A DNA stretch of 64,000 nt from Rheinheimera sp. MM224. Lineage in GTDB: Bacteria; Pseudomonadota; Gammaproteobacteria; Enterobacterales; Alteromonadaceae. A program made the position numbers and the translations under genes. This document shows, piece after piece, positions 17,135 to 25,143 of this stretch. The number at the start of each line of letters is the position of its first letter. Positions within the stretch are counted from its first letter, which is position 1. The DNA is taken from the NCBI RefSeq assembly GCF_947090785.1, contig NZ_OX352320.1:3399001-3463000 (forward strand), given 5' to 3'. The notes beneath the pieces are model-generated. The model did not search any database, was not told the DNA's origin, and saw only the letters and a list, made by a program, of their open reading frames with translations.

Positions 17135-17689
17135 ATGAAGATTGGATACGCTCGAGTCTCCACTGACGAACAGAACAACAGCTTGCAAGTTGACGCCCTT
17201 AAAAAATATGGCACCGACCGTATATTCATGGAGCAAGCATCTGGCAAAACGAAGAACAGGCCAGAACTAAAACGCATGCTCGATTCGCTGCGACCGGGTG
17301 ATACGGTAATTGTATGGCGGCTAGATAGGCTTGGGCGATCCCTAAAAGATCTGATCGAACTAATTGAAATTTTTCGTGTAGGACAAGTGACGTTTATATC
17401 TATATCTGAACAGATTGATACAGGTACGGCAGTTGGTGAACTGACGTTTCATATTTTTGCTTCTATCGCTCAGTTTGAACGACAGCTAAATTCTGAACGC
17501 ACCAAAGCAGGCCTTGCGTCCGCTCGCGCCAGAGGTAGGGTTGGCGGACGCAAACCAGCACTAACTGATAAACAAATTAAACTCGCTCAATCAATGCTCA
17601 TGGATGAAACCATAACCATAACTGAGGTTGCTAAACATTTTGAGGTGTCCCGCCCCACCCTTTATAAAGCTTTGCAAAAGTCGATTTAA
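17135..17689 (+). CDS. Serine recombinase (resolvase/invertase, Tn3/Pin type)
   Basis: A 184-residue site-specific recombinase. Catalytic Ser9 sits in GYARVSTDEQ. The arginine-rich active site WRLDRLGRSLKDL, the segment SERTKAGLASARARGRVGGRKP and a C-terminal HTH (TITEVAKHFEVSRPTLYKAL) are intact. I chose ATG 17135; a TTG nine bases upstream is possible. No transposase is nearby, so it may be a leftover of a Tn3-like unit or an independent invertase/resolvase. A 43-bp tandem repeat array begins 155 bases downstream, and an inverted partial copy is at 41.9 kb. Confidence 0.88.
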   Translation: MKIGYARVSTDEQNNSLQVDALKKYGTDRIFMEQASGKTKNRPELKRMLDSLRPGDTVIVWRLDRLGRSLKDLIELIEIFRVGQVTFISISEQIDTGTAVGELTFHIFASIAQFERQLNSERTKAGLASARARGRVGGRKPALTDKQIKLAQSMLMDETITITEVAKHFEVSRPTLYKALQKSI

Positions 17690-17844
17690 CTCGACTGTTA
17701 GTTACTCGTGCAAAAACAATCTTAAGGCTGGATTCGGTTTCGACAGATATGCAGCGTGGCTTAGGCGAGAAAACCCCAATATTGGGTAGAAGTTAGTGAT
17801 GGCATTGCCAAGAGAGCGTGGCTGTGTTCACCCCAAAGCTACAA

Positions 17845-18145
17845 TTCACCTCGTGTGTGGCCCACATCTAAACGGTTGTGGCCAGAATACACCTCGTGCG
17901 TGGCTCACATCTAAACGGTTGTGGCCACAATTTACCTCGTGCGTGGCCCACATCTAAAAGGTTGTGGCCAGAATTCACCTCGTGTGTGGCCCACATCTAA
18001 ACGGTTGTGGCCAGAATTCACCTCGTGTGTGGCCCACATCTATACGGTTGTAGCCACAATTCACCTTGTGTGTGGCCCACATCTGAACGGTTGTGGCCAC
18101 AATTTACCTAGTGTGTGGCCCACATGAAAAACCATCCTAGTGCGG
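17845..18145 (+). repeat. Tandem array of seven 43-bp units
   Basis: Units start at 17845, 17888, 17931, 17974, 18017, 18060 and 18103. The first six match over their full length with a few substitutions; the last is conserved only in its first half. Each unit carries GTGTGGCCCACATCT and, in the second half, GGTTGTGGCCA. The unit junction TTGTGGCCACAA is a perfect palindrome. There are no unique spacers, so it is not CRISPR. The 43-base period puts sites on nearly the same DNA face. 18146-18500 holds only scattered similar motifs (for example 18204-18215). Confidence 0.9.
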
Positions 18146-18500
18146 TGTGGCTATAAAAGTATCTAATAATAGCCACAGAACATATCCCTATGCCGACTCT
18201 CAGCTGTTGTGGCCACAGTGCGATCACACGGCCACTACCATCATTTGTCTAATTGATCGTGTATGCGATCACGTGCAGATGAATCACCCATAGATGTTTA
18301 GTTTTGGCTGTTGTCTGAGCAAGGGGCAACTATCAAACAATTGATAAATTTAGAAATATCTGAATAATGGCTACAAGTGTGGGCCATCGGCTATATCCTT
18401 TGTCTTCTGGCAGGAAGGGACAAAGTGAATTCCGGTGGCCTTCGCTTTTGATTCGTCCACAATCCAGCATTGACATTCTGTAAAAATCAGCGATGACTGG

Positions 18501-18516
18501 CTGTGTTTATATACCG
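18501..18516 (+). promoter_or_regulatory. Degenerate LexA (SOS) box before umuD remnant
   Basis: CTGTGTTTATATACCG resembles CTGT-(AT)4-ACAG with a changed right arm. It lies 11 bases before the umuD-like start codon, the normal SOS position. Confidence 0.45.
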
Positions 18517-18527
18517 TAATTGGCGCT

Positions 18528-18713
18528 ATGAAAATTCAGTTTATCGGGTTCGCAGAACCAACCATTCATTACAACATTCCGTTTTTCCAAAGCAAAATCC
18601 CTGCAGAATTCCCGTCACCTGCGCAAGATTATGTTGAGCAAACGCTCGATTTAAACGAACTCTGTATTAAGCGCCCAGCGGCCACATATTTTGTTCGGGT
18701 TGAAGGTAATTAG
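18528..18713 (+). pseudogene. umuD: umuD N-terminal fragment
   Basis: The 61-residue frame matches the start of UmuD/RumA-type proteins: IPFFQSKIPAEFPSPAQDYVEQ, LDLNELCIKRPAATYFVRVEG. It stops right where the catalytic GDSM serine motif should follow; the full protein is about 140 residues. The Ser-Lys protease dyad is therefore missing and no umuC is present. It is a broken remnant of an SOS mutagenesis operon, probably from an earlier mobile element. The AEFPSP cleavage-site region is still readable. Confidence 0.8.
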
Positions 18714-18845
18714 ACGGATGTAGCAAAGCTAAGACTTCGCATGTGACGTTTTGCAGTTTGATGCCGATAGGCAAGATTGATGTGGATTTTGGGGAGAGGG
18801 CGAGCAAGTTTCACAGACTCGCCCTGAATCTTCTACATGTAGAAT

Positions 18846-19148
18846 TCACATGTTTGCAGAAAGAAGCTCTTCCCAATCAATTTCTCTAAAATGCGTCGGC
18901 AATTCAATGTTAGCTGGATCAGGCATGTTACCTGTACCAACCAAATGCCGGGTGATCTTGCCGGTCGCACCCTCAAGCCTGATATATCTGGTTTTGGGAT
19001 GAGAATCTTCATAATCAGAAAAATGAGACCTAACTAAATACTTTAAAACGAGTCGAGCCAGTGTAATGTCTGAAGCATCAATGTTGATATGAATATCAGA
19101 AAAACCAGTATCACTAAACCCTATACAAACAATGAAATGTTTTTTCAT
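18846..19148 (-). CDS. Hypothetical protein, 100 residues
   Basis: I do not recognise it. The protein is soluble, starts MKKHFIVCIGFSDTG and contains IHINIDASDITLARLVLKYLVRSHF, a mixed alpha/beta pattern. No signal peptide is evident. It stands alone on the minus strand with a GC hairpin (18798-18824) downstream. Nothing in the neighbourhood indicates a role. Confidence 0.5.
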   Translation of the reverse strand: MKKHFIVCIGFSDTGFSDIHINIDASDITLARLVLKYLVRSHFSDYEDSHPKTRYIRLEGATGKITRHLVGTGNMPDPANIELPTHFREIDWEELLSANM

Positions 19149-19381
19149 AAGAAACCCACTTAAGTTAATCAGGGTTAATTATTCTAAAGGCTTTTTTGCT
19201 ATACATTTAAAGGGAAAAAAATAAAGTTCCGTCCACAAATGCTAAATGGCATTTGATTTACAACCCAACCGCTCCCTGCAACTCGTTTCGGCTGCCGAGA
19301 TCAGTATTATCAACCAACTGACCACTGGCCAAAAAGTAACTGAATGCAAAAACAGACAAAGGGTCTTACTATTGTCGTCCC

Positions 19382-19466
19382 CTGCTTTTCACTGAAAGCG
19401 GACATTACTGGAAACAAAAAATGTCAGCTCTCGAAAATTTCGAGACGCACCTCTTACCATAACGTT
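19382..19466 (+). repeat. Dispersed ~85-bp repeat, copy A, with 17-base palindrome
   Basis: It shares the start CTGCTTTTCACTGAAAGC and the palindrome TCTCGAAAATTTCGAGA (19429-19445) with copy B at 32310-32397. The distance between the two blocks is 47 bases in both copies, and both end with CGTTAAAA. The remaining 19149-19708 gap shows no gene. Confidence 0.75.
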
Positions 19467-19708
19467 AAAAAGTGAGTTATTTATTCATTTGTTGCTTCAT
19501 GAAACAAGTGTTTAAAACCATACGATCCATCAAGTTAACAATTACGACTTTCCAACTGTCAAAGCACAACAACGCTTAAACTTTAGTCCTGAGCCACATT
19601 GACAGAGTTCATTTCTTCCCTGATTGACGTTTTGCAGCTAGCTTTTAAAAACATACCATTCGAGTTAAGTTTAATCATTTAGTAAAAGCTGTTACACAGA
19701 GGGATACC

Positions 19709-19930
19709 ATGAGCTACTCCGTTGAAATTATCAATAATAACCTTCTGCCTCTGCCTGATGAGCTGTGTACTGAGCTAGGTTTTTCCGTAGGAGATATTTT
19801 GGTTTGTGAGATGAATAAAGACCGCTCAGAAATGAGGATGGTAAAGCATACAGACCAGACATTAACTGATGAACAGATCTTAGCTGCTGGGAATTTAACG
19901 CGCGTGATAAACACCATGCCTGACGAATGA
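19709..19930 (+). CDS. AbrB/MazE-like DNA-binding protein (orphan antitoxin type)
   Basis: A 73-residue protein whose N-terminal half has the swapped-hairpin AbrB pattern (VEIINNNLLPLPDELCTELGFSVGDILVCEM) and whose C-terminal half is acidic, as in antitoxins that wrap a toxin. GAGGGA lies upstream of ATG. No toxin gene follows; the next 285 bases are non-coding, with two terminators. It may be a solitary antitoxin or a small regulator. Confidence 0.65.
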   Translation: MSYSVEIINNNLLPLPDELCTELGFSVGDILVCEMNKDRSEMRMVKHTDQTLTDEQILAAGNLTRVINTMPDE

Positions 19931-20151
19931 TGGCGGTACTAAAGACTGTCGGAAGCCAATAAACTCCAAGCCGATTTTTTCATTAAGCTCTCTTACTGGC
20001 CTTTTTGTCGCTTTTTTACTGCCTAAATTGCACTTTAATCGCGCTTAAAGTGGCTTTGACGAGTCCGGTTGAGGTCGATAACTTGAAAACTGAGTGGATG
20101 GTGGTAAAAAGACAAAAAGCGGCAGGGTAAAGATCACAGTCTTAAAAAAGC

Positions 20152-20178
20152 AAACCCCAGTGTTAAAAACCGGGGTTT
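20152..20178 (-). terminator. Terminator of the copZ-like gene
   Basis: AAACCCC (20152-20158) pairs with GGGGTTT (20172-20178). Read on the minus strand the hairpin is followed by GCTTTTTT. Confidence 0.65.
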
Positions 20179-20191
20179 GTCATTAATCTGA

Positions 20192-20214
20192 AGCCACCTT
20201 AAGGTGGCTTTTTC
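20192..20214 (+). terminator. Terminator facing the copper locus
   Basis: AGCCACC, loop TTAA, GGTGGCT (20192-20209), then TTTTCG on the plus strand. It would stop transcripts coming from the AbrB-like gene. Confidence 0.6.
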
Positions 20215-20215
20215 G

Positions 20216-20452
20216 TTAGGCGCTGTGGCAGGTGTTCGCCGGATTACAGCAGCTGGCTTTGACTTCTGTCGCCGGATATCCCGCCTCTGTTAAGACCTCC
20301 ATTACCTCTGCAGAGCTCAGTTCCGTGCTGAGCTGCAGCGTTTTGTCGGTCAGGTTAGTCTGTATTTTTGCATCACCATCTGCTGTGAGGATGGCTTTGG
20401 TAACCATGCTAACGCAGTGGCCACATGTCATGTCAGCGATATGGAACTTCAT
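20216..20452 (-). CDS. copZ: Copper chaperone-like heavy-metal-associated protein (CopZ/MerP type)
   Basis: A 78-residue single HMA domain with the metal site MTCGHC at residues 7-12, a babbabb fold length, and an unusual cysteine-rich tail (SCCNPANTC) that may bind extra metal. I chose ATG 20452 with AGGAGA upstream; the longer frame from 20515 overlaps its promoter. It is divergent from copA with its own MerR-type promoter. It probably delivers Cu(I) to the CopA ATPase in the cytoplasm. Confidence 0.8.
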   Translation of the reverse strand: MKFHIADMTCGHCVSMVTKAILTADGDAKIQTNLTDKTLQLSTELSSAEVMEVLTEAGYPATEVKASCCNPANTCHSA

Positions 20453-20484
20453 AGTGTTTCTCTCCTGTGGTGTGTTCATGACAC

Positions 20485-20515
20485 AAGCTAATGCTTGCCA
20501 CTGTGGTACAGTCAA
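20485..20515 (-). promoter_or_regulatory. CueR-type promoter of copZ-like gene
   Basis: Minus strand: TTGACT (20515-20510), a 19-base spacer holding the dyad ACCACAGTGG, then TAGCTT (20490-20485). The overlong 19-base spacer with a central dyad is the MerR-family activator hallmark. It resembles the copA promoter on the other strand. Confidence 0.75.
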
Positions 20516-20545
20516 GCCGCTATTTTAAGTTTTTTTGAAAGTTGT

Positions 20546-20576
20546 TTGACCTTGCCATAATGGTAAGGTTTAGTCT
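20546..20576 (+). promoter_or_regulatory. CueR-type promoter of copA
   Basis: TTGACC (20546-20551), 19-base spacer with the near-perfect dyad CCTTGCC-ATAAT-GGTAAGG, and TAGTCT (20571-20576). This is the classic CueR operator layout. Confidence 0.85.
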
Positions 20577-20616
20577 TGTTATGCCTGATAACATTTCTCA
20601 ACCTGGAGTTACGGAT

Positions 20617-22983
20617 ATGGCAGCAACAATACAACTTGCAATAAAGGGCATGACCTGTGCGTCCTGCGCGAATCGGATTGAAAATGCACTGCGCGCTGTG
20701 GCCGGCGTGACCTCAGCCAGCGTCAACCTGGCAACAGACATCGCAACGGTAGCAGGCGATGCCCGCTTTGACGAGCTTAGTGCAGCGGTAACCCGTGCCG
20801 GCTATGAACTGGACACGGCTAACCGGCAATATGCGGTAAAGGGTATGACCTGTGCGTCTTGCGCCGGCCGGGTGGAAAAAAGCCTGTTAAAGGTGCCTGG
20901 TGTGCTAAGCGCGTCAGTAAACCTGGCTACAGAGCAGGTAAGCCTGACCCTGTTACCCGCCACAGAAGACCGCGCCCTGAAACAGGCCGTTGCCGATGCC
21001 GGGTATGAGCTGATCCTCAGCCAGGCTTCGCCTGAGGCTCAAAATTCCCCTGCTCAACCACGACGTTTTTATCAGCGTGACAGCTGGCCAGTGATCGGTG
21101 CTGCCTTACTCACCCTGCCGTTAGTATTGCCGATGGTGGGCATGCTGTTCGGTGCCGACTGGATGTTGCCTGCCTTGTGGCAATGGCTGTTAGCAACACC
21201 GGTACAATTTTACTTTGGCGCGCGCTTTTACAAAGCCGGCTGGCATGCACTGAAAGCGAGCACCGGCAATATGGACCTGCTGGTATCAATGGGTACCAGT
21301 GCCGCTTATGGCTTATCGCTCTATCTGTGGTACAGCTTTGATGGGCATCATGGCGCACCACACCTGTACTTTGAAAGTGGCGCGGCAGTATTAACCCTGG
21401 TACTGCTGGGTAAGTTACTGGAGAAACGCGCCAAGCGGCGTACGACCGATGCGCTGCAAGCACTGGAAAACTTAAAACCGACATCAGCAAGGGTCTGGCG
21501 CAATAATAGCTGGCACAGTATTGCAGCGGCTGAGCTGCTCAAAGGTGATCGCATTCAGGTGCTGCCAGGAGAACGGATACCGGCCGACGGCATAGTGACA
21601 GAGGGCAGCAGCCACGTGGATGAGGCACTAATCAGCGGCGAAAGTGTGCCGCTGCATAAAACCTCTGGCGATAAAGTGACGGGCGGCTCGGTTAATCTCG
21701 ATGGTCGGCTGGAGTTCGAGGCCAGCGCCTTAGGTGCAGAATCCACCTTGTCAAAAATTATCCGCCTGGTAGAGCAGGCTCAGGGCGCGAAAGCACCAGT
21801 GCAAGCCCTGGTGGATAAGATAAGCAGTATCTTTGTACCGGTAGTATTACTGGTCGCCTTAGCCACCGTGCTGATTTGGGGTCTGGCGTTTGCCGATTGG
21901 CAGCAAGGTATTCTTAATGCAGTAGCGGTATTGGTTATAGCCTGTCCCTGTGCTTTGGGTCTGGCCACTCCGGCGGCCATTATGGCCGGTACCGGCACAG
22001 CGGCGCGCCAGGGTATTTTGGTGAAAGATGCTGTCGCGCTGGAGCAGGCGACAAAAATTGATTATGTGGTGTTTGATAAAACCGGCACCCTCACCGAGGG
22101 TAAACCCGTATTAACGCAGCTGAATGCGCTTAACAACGAAACTGAGTTGGCCGCACTGGCCTATGCGTTATCACAGTACAGCGAACACCCACTGGCCAAA
22201 GCAATTGTTAGCTATGCTATCAACCACAATGTCGATTTATTGGCAGTATCGGATTTTGCTGTAGTGGCCGGAAAAGGCGTGAAAGCTAACGTCAAAGGCC
22301 GTGCGGTAATGCTGGGCTCAGGTAGCTGGATGAGAGAGATGGGGCTGACATTACCGCAAGACCTTATCGCAGTGCCGGGCGCCTCGGTATCCTGGCTGGC
22401 AGAGAAAACTGCTCAGGGCACGACATTGCTCGGTTTGCTGTGTTTTGCCGATAAAGCCAAAGCCCAGGCAAAAAATGCGGTACATAAATTACAAGCTGCC
22501 GGTATTCAGGTTGCCATGTTAACGGGTGATTCAGCGGCCAGCGCCGAGTATGTTGCCAAAGAGCTGGGGCTGGATAACTTTAACGCCGAAGTGCTGCCGC
22601 AGGGTAAAGCACAAGCCGTAGCGGCCTATCAGCAGCAAGGCTATAAAGTAGCGATGGTGGGCGATGGCATTAATGATGCCCCTGCTTTGGCTCAAGCTGA
22701 TTTAGGTATCGCGATGGCAACAGGTACCGATGTTGCGGTCAGTGCGTCTGCATTTACGCTGATGCGTGGCGACCCGGAACTGGTTGCGACAGCACTGCTG
22801 CTCGCCAGTGCAACCTACCGTAATATTCAGCAAAATCTGTTCTGGGCCTTTGCCTTCAATACTATCGGTATACCGCTGGCGGCGCTGGGCTTTTTAAACC
22901 CGGTGATTGCCGGCGCAGCGATGGCCTGTAGCAGTGTGCTGGTGGTAACCAATGCCCTGCGTTTGCAACGCATGTCTTTTTAA
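20617..22983 (+). CDS. copA: Cu(I)-exporting P1B-type ATPase
   Basis: A 788-residue inner-membrane pump that exports Cu(I) to the periplasm using ATP. Two N-terminal HMA domains have GMTCASC (Cys14/17 and Cys79/82). The ion channel motif CPC is in VIACPCALGLATP. The phosphorylation site is DKTGTLTEGKP, the actuator is ISGES, and the hinge is MVGDGINDAPALAQADLG. I chose ATG at 20617, preceded by GGAG and 41 bases after the -10; the upstream in-frame start would lie before the transcription start. It is followed 13 bases later by cueR in the same operon. Confidence 0.96.
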   Translation: MAATIQLAIKGMTCASCANRIENALRAVAGVTSASVNLATDIATVAGDARFDELSAAVTRAGYELDTANRQYAVKGMTCASCAGRVEKSLLKVPGVLSASVNLATEQVSLTLLPATEDRALKQAVADAGYELILSQASPEAQNSPAQPRRFYQRDSWPVIGAALLTLPLVLPMVGMLFGADWMLPALWQWLLATPVQFYFGARFYKAGWHALKASTGNMDLLVSMGTSAAYGLSLYLWYSFDGHHGAPHLYFESGAAVLTLVLLGKLLEKRAKRRTTDALQALENLKPTSARVWRNNSWHSIAAAELLKGDRIQVLPGERIPADGIVTEGSSHVDEALISGESVPLHKTSGDKVTGGSVNLDGRLEFEASALGAESTLSKIIRLVEQAQGAKAPVQALVDKISSIFVPVVLLVALATVLIWGLAFADWQQGILNAVAVLVIACPCALGLATPAAIMAGTGTAARQGILVKDAVALEQATKIDYVVFDKTGTLTEGKPVLTQLNALNNETELAALAYALSQYSEHPLAKAIVSYAINHNVDLLAVSDFAVVAGKGVKANVKGRAVMLGSGSWMREMGLTLPQDLIAVPGASVSWLAEKTAQGTTLLGLLCFADKAKAQAKNAVHKLQAAGIQVAMLTGDSAASAEYVAKELGLDNFNAEVLPQGKAQAVAAYQQQGYKVAMVGDGINDAPALAQADLGIAMATGTDVAVSASAFTLMRGDPELVATALLLASATYRNIQQNLFWAFAFNTIGIPLAALGFLNPVIAGAAMACSSVLVVTNALRLQRMSF

Positions 22984-22996
22984 CAAGGAGCAGCAA

Positions 22997-23401
22997 ATGG
23001 CGACCTTACTAACCATTGGTGATGCGGCAAAAGAGAGTGGCTTAAGCGCCAAAATGATCCGGCACTATGAGCAATCCGGTTTGCTGAGAAAATCACCACG
23101 CACTGATTCCGGTTACCGGCTTTACAACAGTGAGCAAATTAACCAGCTACGTTTTATTCGTCAGGCACGCAACCTGGGGTTTTCGTTACACGATATCCAG
23201 TCGCTGCTGGCATTATGGCAAGACCCACAGCGTGAAAGCCGGGTGGTAAAACAGCTGGCTCAGCAACACCTGGATGAAATTGCCGGCAAAATTGCCGAGC
23301 TGCAGCATATGCAGCAGGTGCTGACGGCGCTGGCCGACAGCTGCCGGGGCGATGGCAGCCCACATTGCCATATCTTGCAGCAACTGGAGAAACCCGGCTG
23401 A
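22997..23401 (+). CDS. cueR: MerR-family copper-responsive regulator CueR
   Basis: A 134-residue activator. The N-terminal winged helix (TIGDAAKESGLSAKMIRHYEQSGLL) is followed by a dimerisation helix and the metal loop with Cys116 and Cys124 (CRGDGSPHC), the two-cysteine spacing of Cu(I)/Ag(I)/Au(I) sensors. ATG is preceded by AAGGAG. It lies 13 bases after copA, and both the copA and copZ promoters carry matching 19-base-spacer dyads. Confidence 0.93.
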   Translation: MATLLTIGDAAKESGLSAKMIRHYEQSGLLRKSPRTDSGYRLYNSEQINQLRFIRQARNLGFSLHDIQSLLALWQDPQRESRVVKQLAQQHLDEIAGKIAELQHMQQVLTALADSCRGDGSPHCHILQQLEKPG

Positions 23402-23425
23402 CATTATCGTGCTTCAGTAAAGAAT

Positions 23426-24018
23426 CCACCTTCTGAAGAAGGTGGCTTTGCGTGAAGCCCCTCAAAGGGGCCTTTTGTCTAGTCCAGTGCTAGTTCCGCC
23501 TGTTCCTGACGTTCCATTTTTTCCTGATGTCTTACATAGCGCCTAATTATATCCTCGTTGATCCCCACTGAATCTACGAAATAACCACGTTGCCAGAATC
23601 GATTACCCCACATCTTGTTCTTTCTCAAATGCGGGAATTTACTGAACAATTTCAACGCTATTTTTCCCTTCAATGCACCCATTAACTTCGATATTGATAT
23701 CTTCGGTGGGACTTTTATCACCAGATGCACATGGTCTATCTGCACATTAAGTTCTACGACTTCACAACCCAACTGAGCACTGTATACCTGAATACAACGC
23801 CAGACCTCCTTGCCTACATTATCTTTCAATATCCTGAATCTGTACTTCGGCGTCCAGACTATATGGTATTGACACCGCCAGAACACATGCGATGCTTGCT
23901 GATATCTACTCATGCTTTTTACCTCTTTGACTCTGCGAAAAATCAAAGCGGCAATTAGCATGAGTAGGTCTTTACAGGCAAAGCCTTTTGGATGATAACC
24001 ACCTACTGAAGTAGGTGG
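23426..24018 (-). mobile_element. IS200/IS605-family insertion sequence
   Basis: One Y1 transposase gene is bounded by subterminal hairpins: CCACCTTC-TGAA-GAAGGTGG (23426-23445) and CCACCTAC-TGAA-GTAGGTGG (23999-24018). Such hairpins are the transposase recognition sites of IS200/IS605 elements, which have no terminal inverted repeats and no target duplication. The exact outer ends may lie some bases further out. It sits between cueR and the copABCD operon. Confidence 0.82.
23479..23913 (-). CDS. tnpA: IS200-type transposase TnpA (Y1 HUH)
   Basis: A 144-residue single-strand transposase. YHIVWTPKYR at the N-terminus, the HUH motif DHVHLVI and the catalytic tyrosine in QRGYFVDSVG are all present, and the length is normal, so it may be active. 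I chose ATG at 23913 (SRYQQASHVFW follows). No TnpB accessory gene is present. It inserted in an intergenic site without breaking a copper gene. Confidence 0.92.
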   Translation of the reverse strand: MSRYQQASHVFWRCQYHIVWTPKYRFRILKDNVGKEVWRCIQVYSAQLGCEVVELNVQIDHVHLVIKVPPKISISKLMGALKGKIALKLFSKFPHLRKNKMWGNRFWQRGYFVDSVGINEDIIRRYVRHQEKMERQEQAELALD

Positions 24019-24041
24019 TTTTGGGGCTGAAAATAAAAAAA

Positions 24042-24060
24042 CACCACTTTAAAAGTGGTG
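24042..24060. terminator. Bidirectional terminator after the cop operon
   Basis: CACCACTTT and AAAGTGGTG form a perfect dyad with seven T on either side when read on each strand. It ends the minus-strand copABCD-DUF411 operon. Confidence 0.85.
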
Positions 24061-24083
24061 TTTTTTTAAGCGCCTATTATTGG

Positions 24084-24599
24084 CTACTGCATCGAAGCAT
24101 CGCTGATGTGGGCGTAGACGCTGGCGCTGCCATCTTTGTTTAGCAGCAGAATGTCGTACGGCATAAAGCGGTCTTCGACCTCCATGCCCGGTGAGCCGAG
24201 CGGCATCGCCGGTACACTCAGGCCAATCGCATCCGGATGCGACTCAGCGAGGAATTGCCGGATGTATTTAGCAGGGATATGGCCTTCAAAAGCATAGCCC
24301 TGCTCCGATACGGCGGTGTGACAGGAATAATACTGTGGTGAGATACCGTAGCGGGCTTTAATGCCACTTAAATCATCATAATTTTTCGTGTGTGCAACCA
24401 CTCCCTGCTGTTCAAGGTGCAATACCCACTTTTTACAGCAACCGCAGCTTGGCGTTTTGTATACCGTGAGGGTTAGTGCTGCCGCATTGCCAGCACTGTC
24501 GGACAAAGCTGTAGTTTCCGGTTTAGCCGGGCCGGCGTCTTTACAACCAGCCAATAGCGCAGTGGCTGCCAGCATTGCCGCTATCAGAGTTAACTTCAT
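24084..24599 (-). CDS. DUF411 metal-binding lipoprotein
   Basis: A 171-residue protein. A lipoprotein signal with lipobox LLAGC (residues 14-18) anchors it in the envelope. The DUF411 domain has the motif TPSCGCCKKWVLHLEQ, then YYSCHTAV and GHIPAKYI. Family members occur in copper resistance loci and are taken as periplasmic metal-binding proteins. It is last gene of the minus-strand cop operon, followed by a strong terminator. I chose ATG 24599 with GGGAG upstream. Confidence 0.8.
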   Translation of the reverse strand: MKLTLIAAMLAATALLAGCKDAGPAKPETTALSDSAGNAAALTLTVYKTPSCGCCKKWVLHLEQQGVVAHTKNYDDLSGIKARYGISPQYYSCHTAVSEQGYAFEGHIPAKYIRQFLAESHPDAIGLSVPAMPLGSPGMEVEDRFMPYDILLLNKDGSASVYAHISDASMQ

Positions 24600-24619
24600 A
24601 GTGCTCTCCCGCTGTTGCC

Positions 24620-25105
24620 TTAGTGCGACCAGTGCACATGCACGATCTTCCAACCGTCGCCGTTATCTACCAGCACCAGCGTTTCTTTACTGATAACGTC
24701 AACCGGCTTGCCTTTATAGTCGCCAGTCAGTTGGCTGCGGCTAACCGAATAGGCCACCTTGCCCAGCACCTTGGTCTGATGTTCCAGCGCCTCTACCTGT
24801 ACCGCCGCCATAAATTTCATATCGGCCAGCATATGGTGACTGGCATACTCATCTGCCGAGCGCTCTACGCCATTACCTTCGACAATCAGTACGTCATCTG
24901 CCAGCATGGCGCGGGCAGCATTGGCATCACCAGCGCGTAACGCCTGATGAAACGCTTTTACCGCCTGAGCGGCAGCGGTGCTTTCGCCGACAAACAAGGC
25001 CGGGGCGGCATGCTTTTCATTGCCGTGCGCCTGCACACTAACGGGGCATAGCAACGCCAGGCCCAGGCTGATGGCAGACAAGGTTTGAATTTTATTGCGA
25101 AACAT
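24620..25105 (-). CDS. Periplasmic SnoaL/NTF2-like (DUF4440) protein
   Basis: A 161-residue protein with a signal peptide ending at VQAHGNEKH and an NTF2-like cone domain (AVKAFHQALRAGDANAARAMLADDVLIVEGNGVERSADEY; WKIVHVHWSH). Histidines near both ends could bind metal. AGGATACC lies before ATG. It lies within the copper operon between copD and the DUF411 gene; its function there is unknown. Confidence 0.75.
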   Translation of the reverse strand: MFRNKIQTLSAISLGLALLCPVSVQAHGNEKHAAPALFVGESTAAAQAVKAFHQALRAGDANAARAMLADDVLIVEGNGVERSADEYASHHMLADMKFMAAVQVEALEHQTKVLGKVAYSVSRSQLTGDYKGKPVDVISKETLVLVDNGDGWKIVHVHWSH

Positions 25106-25143
25106 ATTAGGTATCCTGTTGTAATTATTCGAATAAGGCTGAC

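Noticed and set aside
17727..17800. Bases resembling the 5' end of tmRNA (GGCTGGATTCGGTTTCGAC) after the serine recombinase
   Set aside because: Only about 20 bases look similar; no tag reading frame, no matching 3' acceptor half with CCA was seen, and the 43-bp array starts soon after.
17921..18127. 68-codon open frame across the repeat array
   Set aside because: It is the translation of the 43-bp repeats; a period not divisible by three makes conserved coding unlikely.
17845..18145. CRISPR array
   Set aside because: The 43-bp units are contiguous without unique spacers, and no cas genes are near.
23426..23445. Terminator of the copA-cueR operon
   Set aside because: The stem-loop has no T tract and matches the hairpin at the other end of the IS200 element, so it is better read as an element end.
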